Shown in pieces: positions 17,722-25,473 of a DNA stretch of 64,000 nt (position 1 is the first letter of the stretch; each line of letters starts with the position of its first letter). Under the pieces are notes generated by a model, which saw nothing but the letters and a program-made list of their open reading frames with translations, was not told the origin of the DNA and did no database searches. The position numbers and the translations under genes are program-made. The stretch is from the NCBI GenBank assembly GCA_019638595.1, contig JAHBTJ010000013.1, positions 1 to 64,000 on the forward strand, read 5' to 3'. This stretch comes from Chitinophagaceae bacterium. GTDB lineage: Bacteria > Bacteroidota > Bacteroidia > Chitinophagales > Chitinophagaceae.

Positions 17722-19530
17722 ATGTATAAATTACTTTGTATGAGAACCTTTTTTACAGTGCTTTTTTTATGTGCTACTGTCGCCAATGCCCAAACGATCC
17801 GTGTTACCGATTACGGTGTTCTGCCCAATAGTTTTGCCGATGCTACAGAGGGAGTGCAAAAAGCGATTGAAGCATGTCGTAAGCACGATCAATCCACCAT
17901 CGTTTTCCCCGAAGGCAGGTATGACTTTTGGCCCGATAATGCTGTTGAAACGCATTATTATATTACCAATACTTCTTCAGAAGAAGAAGTTCCGGAAAAG
18001 AAACAGCGGGTAGGTCTTCTTTTTAAAAATCTTAAAAATGTAACCGTTGAAGCAAACAATGCTGTTTTTGTATTCCACGGTAAAATGATCACCTGGGCGA
18101 TAGACAGCAGTGAAAATATAAGTATCCGGAATGTTTCGGTAAACTACGAACGCCCGGGCATGTCGGAAATGACGATCAAAGAAATAACGCCGGCATCTGT
18201 TACGGCGGCTGTTCATCCCGATTCAAAATTTGCCATTATTAACGGAAAGCTGGAATGGTATGGTGAAAAATGGGTATCCCGTAATTTCCACGCGGTGCTG
18301 GTGCGTCCCGGAGAAGGAACTTTGTTTTACAGCAACTGGGCCCCTTTTTTAAATAGCAGGGCGGAAGTGATTGCACCGCTTACCATACAATTTACCGGAG
18401 ATTTTTCTTCGTTTAAAGCACTGCCGGGGGATGTGCTTACTATACGCGACCGTTATCGCGATTATGTTGGCGCATTGCATAACCGTTCAAAAAATATAAG
18501 CCTGTTTAATGTGCATATGAACTCTATGCACGGGCTTGGCGTTGTTTCCCAGTTTTGCGAAAACCTTTCTTACGACAGCGTTTTTGTGGAGCCGGCGGCA
18601 GGTAGCGGCAGGGTGATCGCTTCTTCGGCCGATGGTATGCATTTTTCCGGCTGCAAAGGGCAGATCACTATTACTCATTGCAGGTTCCGGGGTATGCACG
18701 ATGATCCGGTGAACGTGCATGGCACTCATTTAAAGGTAACGGAAATCATTTCTCCTGTAAAATTAAAGCTGCGGTTCATGCATCATCAAACCTATGGGTT
18801 TCCTGCATTTGCCGCCGGCGATAGCGTGGCTTTTTTGCATGCAGCGGCTTTACAGATATTTGGGGCCGGCGTTGTTAAATCAGCCGGCCTTATTAGTGAA
18901 AGGGAAATGATAGTAGAAATGCAGGAGTCTTTTCCCGCCACATTAAAAGAAGGCGATGCCCTGGAAAATATTACCTGGACGCCTTCGCTTACTATTCAAA
19001 ACTCAAGATTTGAAGGCACCAATACACGGGGCACGTTAGTAACCACCCGGCGTAAGGTTGTAATTGAAAACAATGTGTATTACCGTACCGGCATGCACGC
19101 TATACTGATTGAGAACGATGCTTCCGGCTGGTACGAATCGGGACCGGTAACAGATGTTACGATCCGCAACAACCAATTCATTGAATGCGGGTATAACTCC
19201 GGTAACAATAACTATATCATTAATATCAATCCCGAGGCCCATGATTGGGTGAAAGGGTATTATGTGCATCGCAATATAAAAATCGAAAATAATTATTTTA
19301 AGGTATACGACTACCCGGTGCTGCGAGCGTATAGCACGAAGGGACTGGTTTTTAGTAATAACACCATTGATAGATCCGGTTTTAGGACGCCCGGTAAAGA
19401 GCGCCCTGCTATCAGTTTGAAAGCCTGTACCGGTGTGCTGATCACTCGCAATACATTTGAGGGATGGCAGCCTGCATTGCAAGCGGAGCAAATGACAAAA
19501 CGGGATATAAAGTCGGATATAAAAAACTAA
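17722..19530 (+). CDS. Alpha-1,3-galactosidase (GH110)
   Basis: Inverting exo-alpha-1,3-galactosidase of the kind that removes the terminal galactose of blood-group B and linear alpha-Gal epitopes. The 602-residue secreted protein (cleavage after VANAQ) is a right-handed parallel beta-helix. It opens with IRVTDYGVLPNSFADATEGV, contains the GH110 signature SSADGMHFSGCKG and RFRGMHDDPVNVHGTH around residues 305-336, and has repeated beta-helix coils such as TIRNNQFIECGYNSG. Paired aspartates and histidines in MHDDPVNVHG probably form the active site. An internal ATG at 17740 is an alternative start. The gene sits between the fucosidase and beta-galactosidase genes. Confidence 0.9.
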   Translation: MYKLLCMRTFFTVLFLCATVANAQTIRVTDYGVLPNSFADATEGVQKAIEACRKHDQSTIVFPEGRYDFWPDNAVETHYYITNTSSEEEVPEKKQRVGLLFKNLKNVTVEANNAVFVFHGKMITWAIDSSENISIRNVSVNYERPGMSEMTIKEITPASVTAAVHPDSKFAIINGKLEWYGEKWVSRNFHAVLVRPGEGTLFYSNWAPFLNSRAEVIAPLTIQFTGDFSSFKALPGDVLTIRDRYRDYVGALHNRSKNISLFNVHMNSMHGLGVVSQFCENLSYDSVFVEPAAGSGRVIASSADGMHFSGCKGQITITHCRFRGMHDDPVNVHGTHLKVTEIISPVKLKLRFMHHQTYGFPAFAAGDSVAFLHAAALQIFGAGVVKSAGLISEREMIVEMQESFPATLKEGDALENITWTPSLTIQNSRFEGTNTRGTLVTTRRKVVIENNVYYRTGMHAILIENDASGWYESGPVTDVTIRNNQFIECGYNSGNNNYIININPEAHDWVKGYYVHRNIKIENNYFKVYDYPVLRAYSTKGLVFSNNTIDRSGFRTPGKERPAISLKACTGVLITRNTFEGWQPALQAEQMTKRDIKSDIKN

Positions 19531-19540
19531 TGCGCAAAGT

Positions 19541-21769
19541 ATGAGTAAAGTAAAATTATACTGGTTGCCCGTAGCATTGCTGTGGATATGTACCGCCCGG
19601 GCGCAAACTTACCAGTTGGATGCTTCACGTATACATGATGAGGCGCCTCAGACTATTCCCTTCTCCGGATACGGTCCGCAGGGTATAAAACTTTCGGCCA
19701 ACAACAGGTATTTTTTAAAAAACGATAAGCCGTGGTTCCCGGTAATGGGTGAAATGCACTACAATCGCGTGCCGCCCCATGAATGGGAAAGCGGGATATT
19801 GAAGATGAAGAGCGCAGGTTTATCTATCGTAGCTACATATATTTTCTGGAACGAGCATGAAACAGCTCCCGGAGTGTGGGACTGGAAGGGCAATCGTGAT
19901 CTGCGAAAATTTGTAGAGCTGTGCGCCAAACATGATATGTATGTATGGCTGCGCATCGGGCCATGGAGTCATGGCGAACAATTGCACGGTGGTCATCCGG
20001 AATGGATAGCAAAGATGCCGGGCAGACGCTCGAATGATCCCGCATATATTTCGGCGGCTGCAAAATTGTTTGATCAGATAGGCGCGCAGGTGCAGGGCTT
20101 ATTTTTTAAGCAGGGTGGTGCCATTATAGGCACACAGCTCGAAAACGAATATGCCAGCGGGCAGGCAGCGCATATTTCAACATTGAAAGAAATGGCATTA
20201 GCGGCAGGTATGAGGCCTGTGTTTTGGTCGGTAACGGCCAATACGGTATTCGACCAGGATAAAATGGAAGTGATCCCTCTGCAGGGTTCTTATTGTTATC
20301 GTGGCTGGGAACGCGGAGGCGGCGGACCTACTGATGATTTTTTGTACGGTGATGATCAGTGGATCATGACCGGCGCCCTGGGCAAAGTGTATTACGACGC
20401 CAGCCTTTTTCCGCGCGGACTTTGCGAGCAGGGAGCCGGCAGCCAAATGACTTATCAAAACCGCTTTGTGGTGGCGCCTCACGTGGAGGAAGCGCATTTG
20501 CAAAACCAGGTAGGGCGCGGTATGAACCTGATCGGCTACTATATGTTCCATGGCGGCACGCAAACACCCGGCTTAAAAGAACCCGGTCTGCCGGAAAACT
20601 ACGATTTCCAGGCGCCTGTTGGAGAATTTGGTATCCTCCATTCATCTTATCGGTATCTGAAAATACTACATCATTTTATCAATGATTTTGGCGGGCTGTT
20701 AGCGCCTATGCAACAGGTAGAGCCCGACAATCCCGTTCGGGATGTGTACAATACAAAAGACCTTCGGTTCATAGCCCGGGTAAAAAACAACAGTGGCTTC
20801 CTGTTCCTGAACAATACGCAGGTACGTATACCTATGCCTGATAAAAAAGTATCGGTAAGCGTGAAGCTGAAAAATGAAACCATCAGCTTTCCCCCCGTTG
20901 ATTTAAAAGGACAAACCAATTTGTTATTGCCTTTCAATTTAACATTGAATGATATACTGATTAAGTACGCGACAGCACAACTCCTGGCAAAAACAGAAGA
21001 CGGTAATACGACTACTTTGTTCCTGGTAAAACCCGAAGGAACTGAGCCCGTAATAGCGATAGATCGTACTACCTTAAGTGCAAAAGGAAAACCCGGGGAT
21101 ATTACAGTATTAAACCTCATACCTGGAACGCCCCTGGGCTTTAGTTCCAAAACGGGTAAAAAACTGGTGGTTATTACACTTACCCGTAAAGAAGCGGAGC
21201 AAAGCTGGCGCACTACCATCAATGGCAAAAGTGTTTTATTGATTTCTGATGCGGACATCATTGTAACAAACCATTCATTACAACTGGAACAGGAGCGCCC
21301 TGGTTTTACATTAAAAGTATATCCGGCAGGAGCGCTTTCTATTGCTGGTAATAACACTGCATTTTCCCGTAAGCGGATTGCCGGGTTTGATGTATTCAGC
21401 GCTACCGTACAAGCCTATACGCCTGATATAAAAAAGCCATCGGTTACCGGAAAAGAAGCCATACTATTGTTGCCGGAAAATATACCTGCACAGGTGAGCG
21501 GCCTGATGCTGAAGATCAGTTATCTCGGGGCCTCCTGCGATGTGCTGCAGCAGGGCAAAGTTGTTTCCGATAACCTGGTGAACGGCTCACCGTGGCTGAT
21601 AGCCACCAATCGTTTTGAAAAAAATATACCTGTGCAATTTCGCATTCACGACTGGAATGATCAAATAACAGGACTGGACCCGGAGCTCGTGAACGAGATC
21701 AAAACCACCGGCAGTATATTTAAAAGTATAGAAGCCATTCCCCGGTACAGCATACTTATCAATTTTTAA
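19541..21769 (+). CDS. Beta-galactosidase (GH35)
   Basis: Retaining exo-beta-galactosidase, 742 residues, secreted (signal cleaved after TARAQ). The GH35 barrel is clear: NDKPWFPVMGEMHYNRVP, IVATYIFWNEHETAPGVWDW, WLRIGPWSHGE and IIGTQLENEYASG with the acid/base Glu near residue 203. GLCEQGAGSQMTY near 295 carries the probable nucleophile Glu. The C-terminal ~350 residues form beta-sandwich domains. It starts 11 bases after the GH110 gene and closes the operon. It probably removes the beta-linked galactose exposed after the fucosidase and alpha-galactosidase have acted. Confidence 0.92.
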   Translation: MSKVKLYWLPVALLWICTARAQTYQLDASRIHDEAPQTIPFSGYGPQGIKLSANNRYFLKNDKPWFPVMGEMHYNRVPPHEWESGILKMKSAGLSIVATYIFWNEHETAPGVWDWKGNRDLRKFVELCAKHDMYVWLRIGPWSHGEQLHGGHPEWIAKMPGRRSNDPAYISAAAKLFDQIGAQVQGLFFKQGGAIIGTQLENEYASGQAAHISTLKEMALAAGMRPVFWSVTANTVFDQDKMEVIPLQGSYCYRGWERGGGGPTDDFLYGDDQWIMTGALGKVYYDASLFPRGLCEQGAGSQMTYQNRFVVAPHVEEAHLQNQVGRGMNLIGYYMFHGGTQTPGLKEPGLPENYDFQAPVGEFGILHSSYRYLKILHHFINDFGGLLAPMQQVEPDNPVRDVYNTKDLRFIARVKNNSGFLFLNNTQVRIPMPDKKVSVSVKLKNETISFPPVDLKGQTNLLLPFNLTLNDILIKYATAQLLAKTEDGNTTTLFLVKPEGTEPVIAIDRTTLSAKGKPGDITVLNLIPGTPLGFSSKTGKKLVVITLTRKEAEQSWRTTINGKSVLLISDADIIVTNHSLQLEQERPGFTLKVYPAGALSIAGNNTAFSRKRIAGFDVFSATVQAYTPDIKKPSVTGKEAILLLPENIPAQVSGLMLKISYLGASCDVLQQGKVVSDNLVNGSPWLIATNRFEKNIPVQFRIHDWNDQITGLDPELVNEIKTTGSIFKSIEAIPRYSILINF

Positions 21770-21846
21770 AAGGAATAAATACAACCCTTAAAAGCGTAAA
21801 AGGTTTTCAGCCTTTGAAGCAGCTTTTTGATAAGAGATTTTATTCT

Positions 21847-21911
21847 TATAATGTGATTTAACATGTATTTCCTCTTATTTTTCTTATTTTTATATAGAAA
21901 ATCACACTATA
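21847..21911. promoter_or_regulatory. Inverted-repeat operator of the hipBST operon
   Basis: TATAATGTGATTT (21847-21859) and AAATCACACTATA (21899-21911) are reverse complements at 12 of 13 positions. The second arm ends one base before the hipB ATG and the 39-base spacer is T-rich. This is the layout of HipB operators, where dimers of the XRE protein on two sites cover the promoter. Binding is inferred. Confidence 0.65.
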
Positions 21912-22136
21912 ATGTTAGCGGAGAATATAGGAAAAGCTATAAAACAAAGGCGGAAGGGGTTGAAAATAACCCAGCCCGACCTGGCGCAACTGGCTACAGT
22001 TGCTACCAATACACTGTATAAAATAGAGCGGGGCCAGGCAAACCCTACTTTGGATATTATTGAGAAAATAGCCGATGTGCTGGGGCTGGAGCTAAAGCTG
22101 GAAGTAAAAAAAACGACTGATAAAGCTGTTGTATGA
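21912..22136 (+). CDS. hipB: XRE-family repressor/antitoxin, HipB-like
   Basis: A 74-residue helix-turn-helix protein: IGKAIKQRRKGLKITQPDLA, then QLATVATNTLYKIERGQANP, and a short ADVLGLELKLEVKK strand for dimerisation. It is expected to autorepress the operon through the flanking inverted repeat. It overlaps the next gene by four bases (ATGA), so the three genes are translationally coupled. In tripartite HipBST systems HipB mainly provides DNA binding, while HipS neutralises the kinase. Confidence 0.88.
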   Translation: MLAENIGKAIKQRRKGLKITQPDLAQLATVATNTLYKIERGQANPTLDIIEKIADVLGLELKLEVKKTTDKAVV

Positions 22137-22462
22137 GAAAGCTGGCTGTTTACAGAAATAAAGAATATGCAGGAATGCTTACGGAATTGAGCCGGGATAA
22201 ATATGTATTCAGGTACGATGATGCTTATTTTGCCGACAGTAATAAACCGGCAATAAGCCTCACGCTTCCCAAATCGCTGCAGGAATACCAGGCTAAAGTT
22301 TTATTCCCGTTTTTTTTTAACATGCTTTCCGAAGGTGTAAACCGGCAATTGCAAAGCCGCTTGCTCAAAATAGATGAAGCGGATAACTTTGGATTGCTTG
22401 CTGCTACGGCACAGTACGATACCATAGGCGCTGTTACCGTTAAACCAATAGAAACATCATGA
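22133..22462 (+). CDS. hipS: HipA N-terminal-domain protein, HipS-like
   Basis: A 109-residue protein equivalent to the N-terminal subdomain of HipA: MRKLAVYRNKEYAGMLTE, YVFRYDDAYF, AISLTLPKSLQEY, and LFPFFFNMLSEGVNRQLQSR. In one-piece HipA this domain is fused to the kinase. Here it is a separate gene, as in the E. coli O127 HipBST system, where HipS is the antitoxin that blocks HipT. It overlaps both neighbours by four bases. The antitoxin role is inferred from the family. Confidence 0.85.
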   Translation: MRKLAVYRNKEYAGMLTELSRDKYVFRYDDAYFADSNKPAISLTLPKSLQEYQAKVLFPFFFNMLSEGVNRQLQSRLLKIDEADNFGLLAATAQYDTIGAVTVKPIETS

Positions 22463-23466
22463 GCCTTCCCGAAATAAAATATTGCCCCGGCAGCCTTGCA
22501 GAAGGGTTTGCCACGTATAGCCCTGCATTCCTGCGCAGGATGTTTGATAATAAAAAAGTGAGCCATGTACTGCCTTATGATGCACTGCAGGTAAATGAGG
22601 AAGATACCGCAAAGTTTATAGAGAACCGTAAGCGCATCTCCATATCGGGCGTGCAGGAAAAAATGTCTTTACTGCTAAGCAAAAACAAATTGCGGCTTAC
22701 CGAAGCAGGCGAACAGGGTACCTATATTTTGAAGCCCGTGCCCCGGGATCTGAAGAAAGTAGACCAGGTACCTGCCAATGAGCATGTAACCATGCAGATA
22801 GCAGCCCAGGTGTACGGCATCAATACTGCCGAAAGCGGGATGATCTTCTTTAAAAATGGCTCCCCTGCGTATATTACCCGCAGGTTCGATGTAAAGCCCG
22901 ACGGCGACAGGTGGGGAAAAGAAGATTTTGCCACACTTGCAGGTAAAACAAAAGACACGGCAGGGGCCGATTTTAAATATGATTCTTCCTACGAAGAGGC
23001 AGCAGAGCTGATAAGACGGTATGTTCCTGCCTGGCGGGTAGAAATTGAAAAATATTTTGTATTGGTGCTGTTCAACTACCTTTTTTTGAACGGCGATGCG
23101 CATTTAAAAAACTTCTCCCTGCTGGAGAACGAGACCGGCGATTATTTCTTAAGCCCCGCATACGACCTGGTAAATACGAGGTTGCATGTAGATGATACTG
23201 GCTTTGCTTTAAACCGTGGATTATTTGCAGACGGTTTTGCATCAGATGCATTTAAAAAAACGCATCACCGGGGCCGGCAGGATTTTGCGGAGTTTGCCAA
23301 ACGGATAGGTGTAAGAGAAGACCGCCTGGAAAAATTGCTGGAGCCTTTTTTACTGAAGCAGGACAAGGTGGAAACGCTGGTAGGGCGCTCTTCCCTGAGT
23401 GCGCCCGGTAAAAGAGGATATTTAATGGATTACAGTGCCAGGCGAAACCTGCTCATTAAAAATTAA
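22459..23466 (+). CDS. hipT: HipA-like serine/threonine kinase toxin, HipT-like
   Basis: A 335-residue kinase lacking the HipA N-terminal subdomain. The glycine-rich loop reads RISISGVQEKMS with Ser61-Ile-Ser63, the position where HipT kinases autophosphorylate. TYILKPVP holds the ATP-binding lysine, NEHVTMQIA follows, and NGDAHLKNFSL carries the catalytic Asp and Asn. SPAYDLVNT is the metal-binding DFG-like segment. HipA phosphorylates glutamyl-tRNA synthetase and the O127 HipT phosphorylates tryptophanyl-tRNA synthetase; the target here is unknown. The gene ends 93 bases before the next sigma gene. Confidence 0.88.
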   Translation: MSLPEIKYCPGSLAEGFATYSPAFLRRMFDNKKVSHVLPYDALQVNEEDTAKFIENRKRISISGVQEKMSLLLSKNKLRLTEAGEQGTYILKPVPRDLKKVDQVPANEHVTMQIAAQVYGINTAESGMIFFKNGSPAYITRRFDVKPDGDRWGKEDFATLAGKTKDTAGADFKYDSSYEEAAELIRRYVPAWRVEIEKYFVLVLFNYLFLNGDAHLKNFSLLENETGDYFLSPAYDLVNTRLHVDDTGFALNRGLFADGFASDAFKKTHHRGRQDFAEFAKRIGVREDRLEKLLEPFLLKQDKVETLVGRSSLSAPGKRGYLMDYSARRNLLIKN

Positions 23467-23524
23467 AAGAACAATTACCACAATGATGTTTCTTTTTGAA
23501 AAAAGAATAAATAATGGTGTTGTG

Positions 23525-23552
23525 TTGTGGTTGCGGAGAAAATACTAATTTG
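23525..23552 (+). promoter_or_regulatory. Candidate promoter of the second sigma gene
   Basis: TTG (23525-23527), 18 bases, then TAATTTG (23546-23552), close to the Bacteroidota consensus but one base short. It would start transcription almost at the ATG at 23560, giving a very short leader. Support is moderate. Confidence 0.35.
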
Positions 23553-23559
23553 CTTCGCC

Positions 23560-24123
23560 ATGCAAAACGAACTGCAGATACAATACTGGGTTGAGCGGGT
23601 AGCATTGTTTAACGATGGAGCGGCATATGAAAAGTTGTTTTTTCATTATAACGACTCGTTGTTCAACCTGGCTGTTTGTTTTGTGAAAGATGAAGTTGTT
23701 GCGGAGGAAATTGTGTCGGATGTGTTTGTGAATGTTTGGCGTAACAGGAGCCGTCTTCCTGAAATAGAAAACCTGAAAGTGTACCTGTATGTTTCGGTAA
23801 AAAATCTTTGCATCAAACATCTTACCCGCAATAAGCAAATAGCGGATTTTGACCTGGATGACCTGAACCTGGAAAGTACGGCGGCTACCGCCCAAACTCC
23901 CGAAGACCTGCTGGTTTCAAAAGAGCTGCTGAAATATATACACAAGGCTATTGAAAGCCTGCCCCCCAAATGCCGGCTCATTTTTAAGCTGGTGCGCGAA
24001 GATGGATTAAAGTATAAGGAGATAGCGCAGATACTGAACATTTCGGTTAAAACCATTGATGCTCAAATGGCTATAGCGGCCAAAAAGATCACCCAGTCTC
24101 TTTCTTTCCTGCTTGAAAAATAA
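23560..24123 (+). CDS. ECF RNA polymerase sigma-70 factor (SusCD-associated)
   Basis: A 187-residue ECF sigma of the Bacteroides-expanded family. Region 2 is YEKLFFHYNDSLFNLAVCFV, then EEIVSDVFVNVWRNR and LYVSVKNLCIKHL. Region 4 is SLPPKCRLIFKLVREDGLKY, then EIAQILNISVKTIDAQMAIA. The ATG at 23560 (MQNELQIQYWVERV) is chosen over a GTG 33 bases upstream that would overlap the candidate promoter. FecR follows after 76 bases and then SusC and SusD, giving the standard trans-envelope signalling cassette for the second locus. Confidence 0.9.
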   Translation: MQNELQIQYWVERVALFNDGAAYEKLFFHYNDSLFNLAVCFVKDEVVAEEIVSDVFVNVWRNRSRLPEIENLKVYLYVSVKNLCIKHLTRNKQIADFDLDDLNLESTAATAQTPEDLLVSKELLKYIHKAIESLPPKCRLIFKLVREDGLKYKEIAQILNISVKTIDAQMAIAAKKITQSLSFLLEK

Positions 24124-24199
24124 TTTTTCAATTTTTTTCTTTCGCTTTTAGGGGATTATTCCCGCCGGGAGATCCTTAAGATATATTTTGTAGGATCGC

Positions 24200-25315
24200 A
24201 TGTTAAATAATCATATCTGGCATCTCATATCAAGAAAACTATCGGGCGAAGCAACCCTTGAGGAGCTAAGGGAACTGCAACAGTTGCTGAAGCATGATCC
24301 GGAAACGGCATATAGAGTGGAATTGTATTCAAATTTCTTTGAGCACCCCGTTCAGCAACAGCGCAGCAGTGAGCAAAAAAACACTCAATGGCAAAAGCTT
24401 CAGTCAAAGCTCAGCGAAGAATTTCCTGCAGATTTTCCCGGCGATACCGCATCCGAAGCGTTACAGTCCCGTCCATCTGTATTCTACCTGTATAAAAAAT
24501 GGATGGCCGCTGCCGCAGTGCTCCTCGTTATTACAGTATCTGCAATTTATTTTTTACAGAAAAGTGATAAGGCACAGGACGTTGTAAGCGCGGCGGTAAT
24601 CAATGAAATGAATACCATGCCCGGTACCCGGTCTAAAACCGTGCTGCCGGATGGAACCATTGTTTGGCTGAACAGCGACAGCCGCATAACGTATAACGCG
24701 CATTTTGGCGAAACCAGGAGGGAAGTGTTTTTAATAGGCGAAGCATTTTTTGATGTGGCTCACAACGCCGATGTACCGATGGTGGTGCATACAAAAAATG
24801 TGAATATATGGGTGAAAGGTACTGCGTTCAATGTAAGAAGCTATCCTGAAAGCAACCGCGTTGAAACTTCCCTTATACGGGGGGCGGTAGAATTAACTAC
24901 CAATGCAGATCCTGAAAGAAAAATAATGTTGAAGCCTAACGAAAAAATAGTACTGGAGGCGGTGGAGCCCGATACGGCTGCGCATGCGGCTGTACGATCT
25001 TCCAGGCCGGAGCATGCGTCGGTGAAGCAGAACCTGTACCATATTCAGCAGTTAGACGGGAGCCGCTATAATGTTATTCCTGAAATATCGTGGGTGCAAA
25101 ATGAGCTGGTTTTTGACAATGAAGTTTTTACTGAAGTGATCAGCAAAATGGAGAAATGGTACAATGTGGAAATAGTGCTGGAGAATAAAGAGCTGGCTAA
25201 CAAAAATTTTTCGGGGGCGTTTAAAAAAGAAGATATAACGACCGCGTTACAGGGTCTGCAATTCATTAATAGTTTCCAGTTCGAGATAAAAGATAATATC
25301 GTTTATATTAAATAA
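24200..25315 (+). CDS. FecR-family anti-sigma factor (second locus)
   Basis: A 371-residue anti-sigma factor: cytoplasmic N-terminus (HLISRKLSGEATLEELREL), one membrane helix near 97-117 (AAAAVLLVITVSAIYFLQ), and a periplasmic FecR domain (TVLPDGTIVWLNSDSRITY, FLIGEAFFDVAHN, KGTAFNVRSYPESN, ETSLIRGAVEL). A DUF4974-like C-terminus contains EKWYNVEIVL and FSGAFKKEDITTALQ. It should hold the sigma encoded just upstream and be triggered by the STN domain of the SusC at 25474. Confidence 0.9.
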   Translation: MLNNHIWHLISRKLSGEATLEELRELQQLLKHDPETAYRVELYSNFFEHPVQQQRSSEQKNTQWQKLQSKLSEEFPADFPGDTASEALQSRPSVFYLYKKWMAAAAVLLVITVSAIYFLQKSDKAQDVVSAAVINEMNTMPGTRSKTVLPDGTIVWLNSDSRITYNAHFGETRREVFLIGEAFFDVAHNADVPMVVHTKNVNIWVKGTAFNVRSYPESNRVETSLIRGAVELTTNADPERKIMLKPNEKIVLEAVEPDTAAHAAVRSSRPEHASVKQNLYHIQQLDGSRYNVIPEISWVQNELVFDNEVFTEVISKMEKWYNVEIVLENKELANKNFSGAFKKEDITTALQGLQFINSFQFEIKDNIVYIK

Positions 25316-25363
25316 CAAAACCCAATAATATATGGCTTTAAAAAAAGGATAACGTGTTAACAA

Positions 25364-25393
25364 AAAGAAGAGATGCTGTCACACCTCTTCTTT
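25364..25393 (+). terminator. Hairpin between fecR and susC of the second locus
   Basis: AAAGAAGAG and CTCTTCTTT are exact complements around a 12-nt loop, 48 bases after the fecR stop. The right arm ends in TTT, so it may be a weak terminator or attenuator that separates FecR from SusC expression. Confidence 0.5.
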
Positions 25394-25413
25394 GAAATAC
25401 TTAATGTAAAAAG

Positions 25414-25445
25414 GGTATACTGTTCCCTGGCAGGTAGTGTATACC
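25414..25445. repeat. Second inverted repeat upstream of susC
   Basis: GGTATAC (25414-25420) and GTATACC (25439-25445) are exact complements. Inside them CCTG and CAGG (about 25426-25434) form a further small stem. It lies 28 bases before the susC ATG and could be an operator or leader structure. No T-run follows. Confidence 0.45.
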
Positions 25446-25473
25446 TATTCTTTAAACTTAAGAAAATAAAATT

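Noticed and set aside
20671-21357. 228-codon open frame antisense to the GH35 gene
   Set aside because: Lies wholly within the beta-sandwich coding region of a well-supported gene; composition is that of an antisense shadow.
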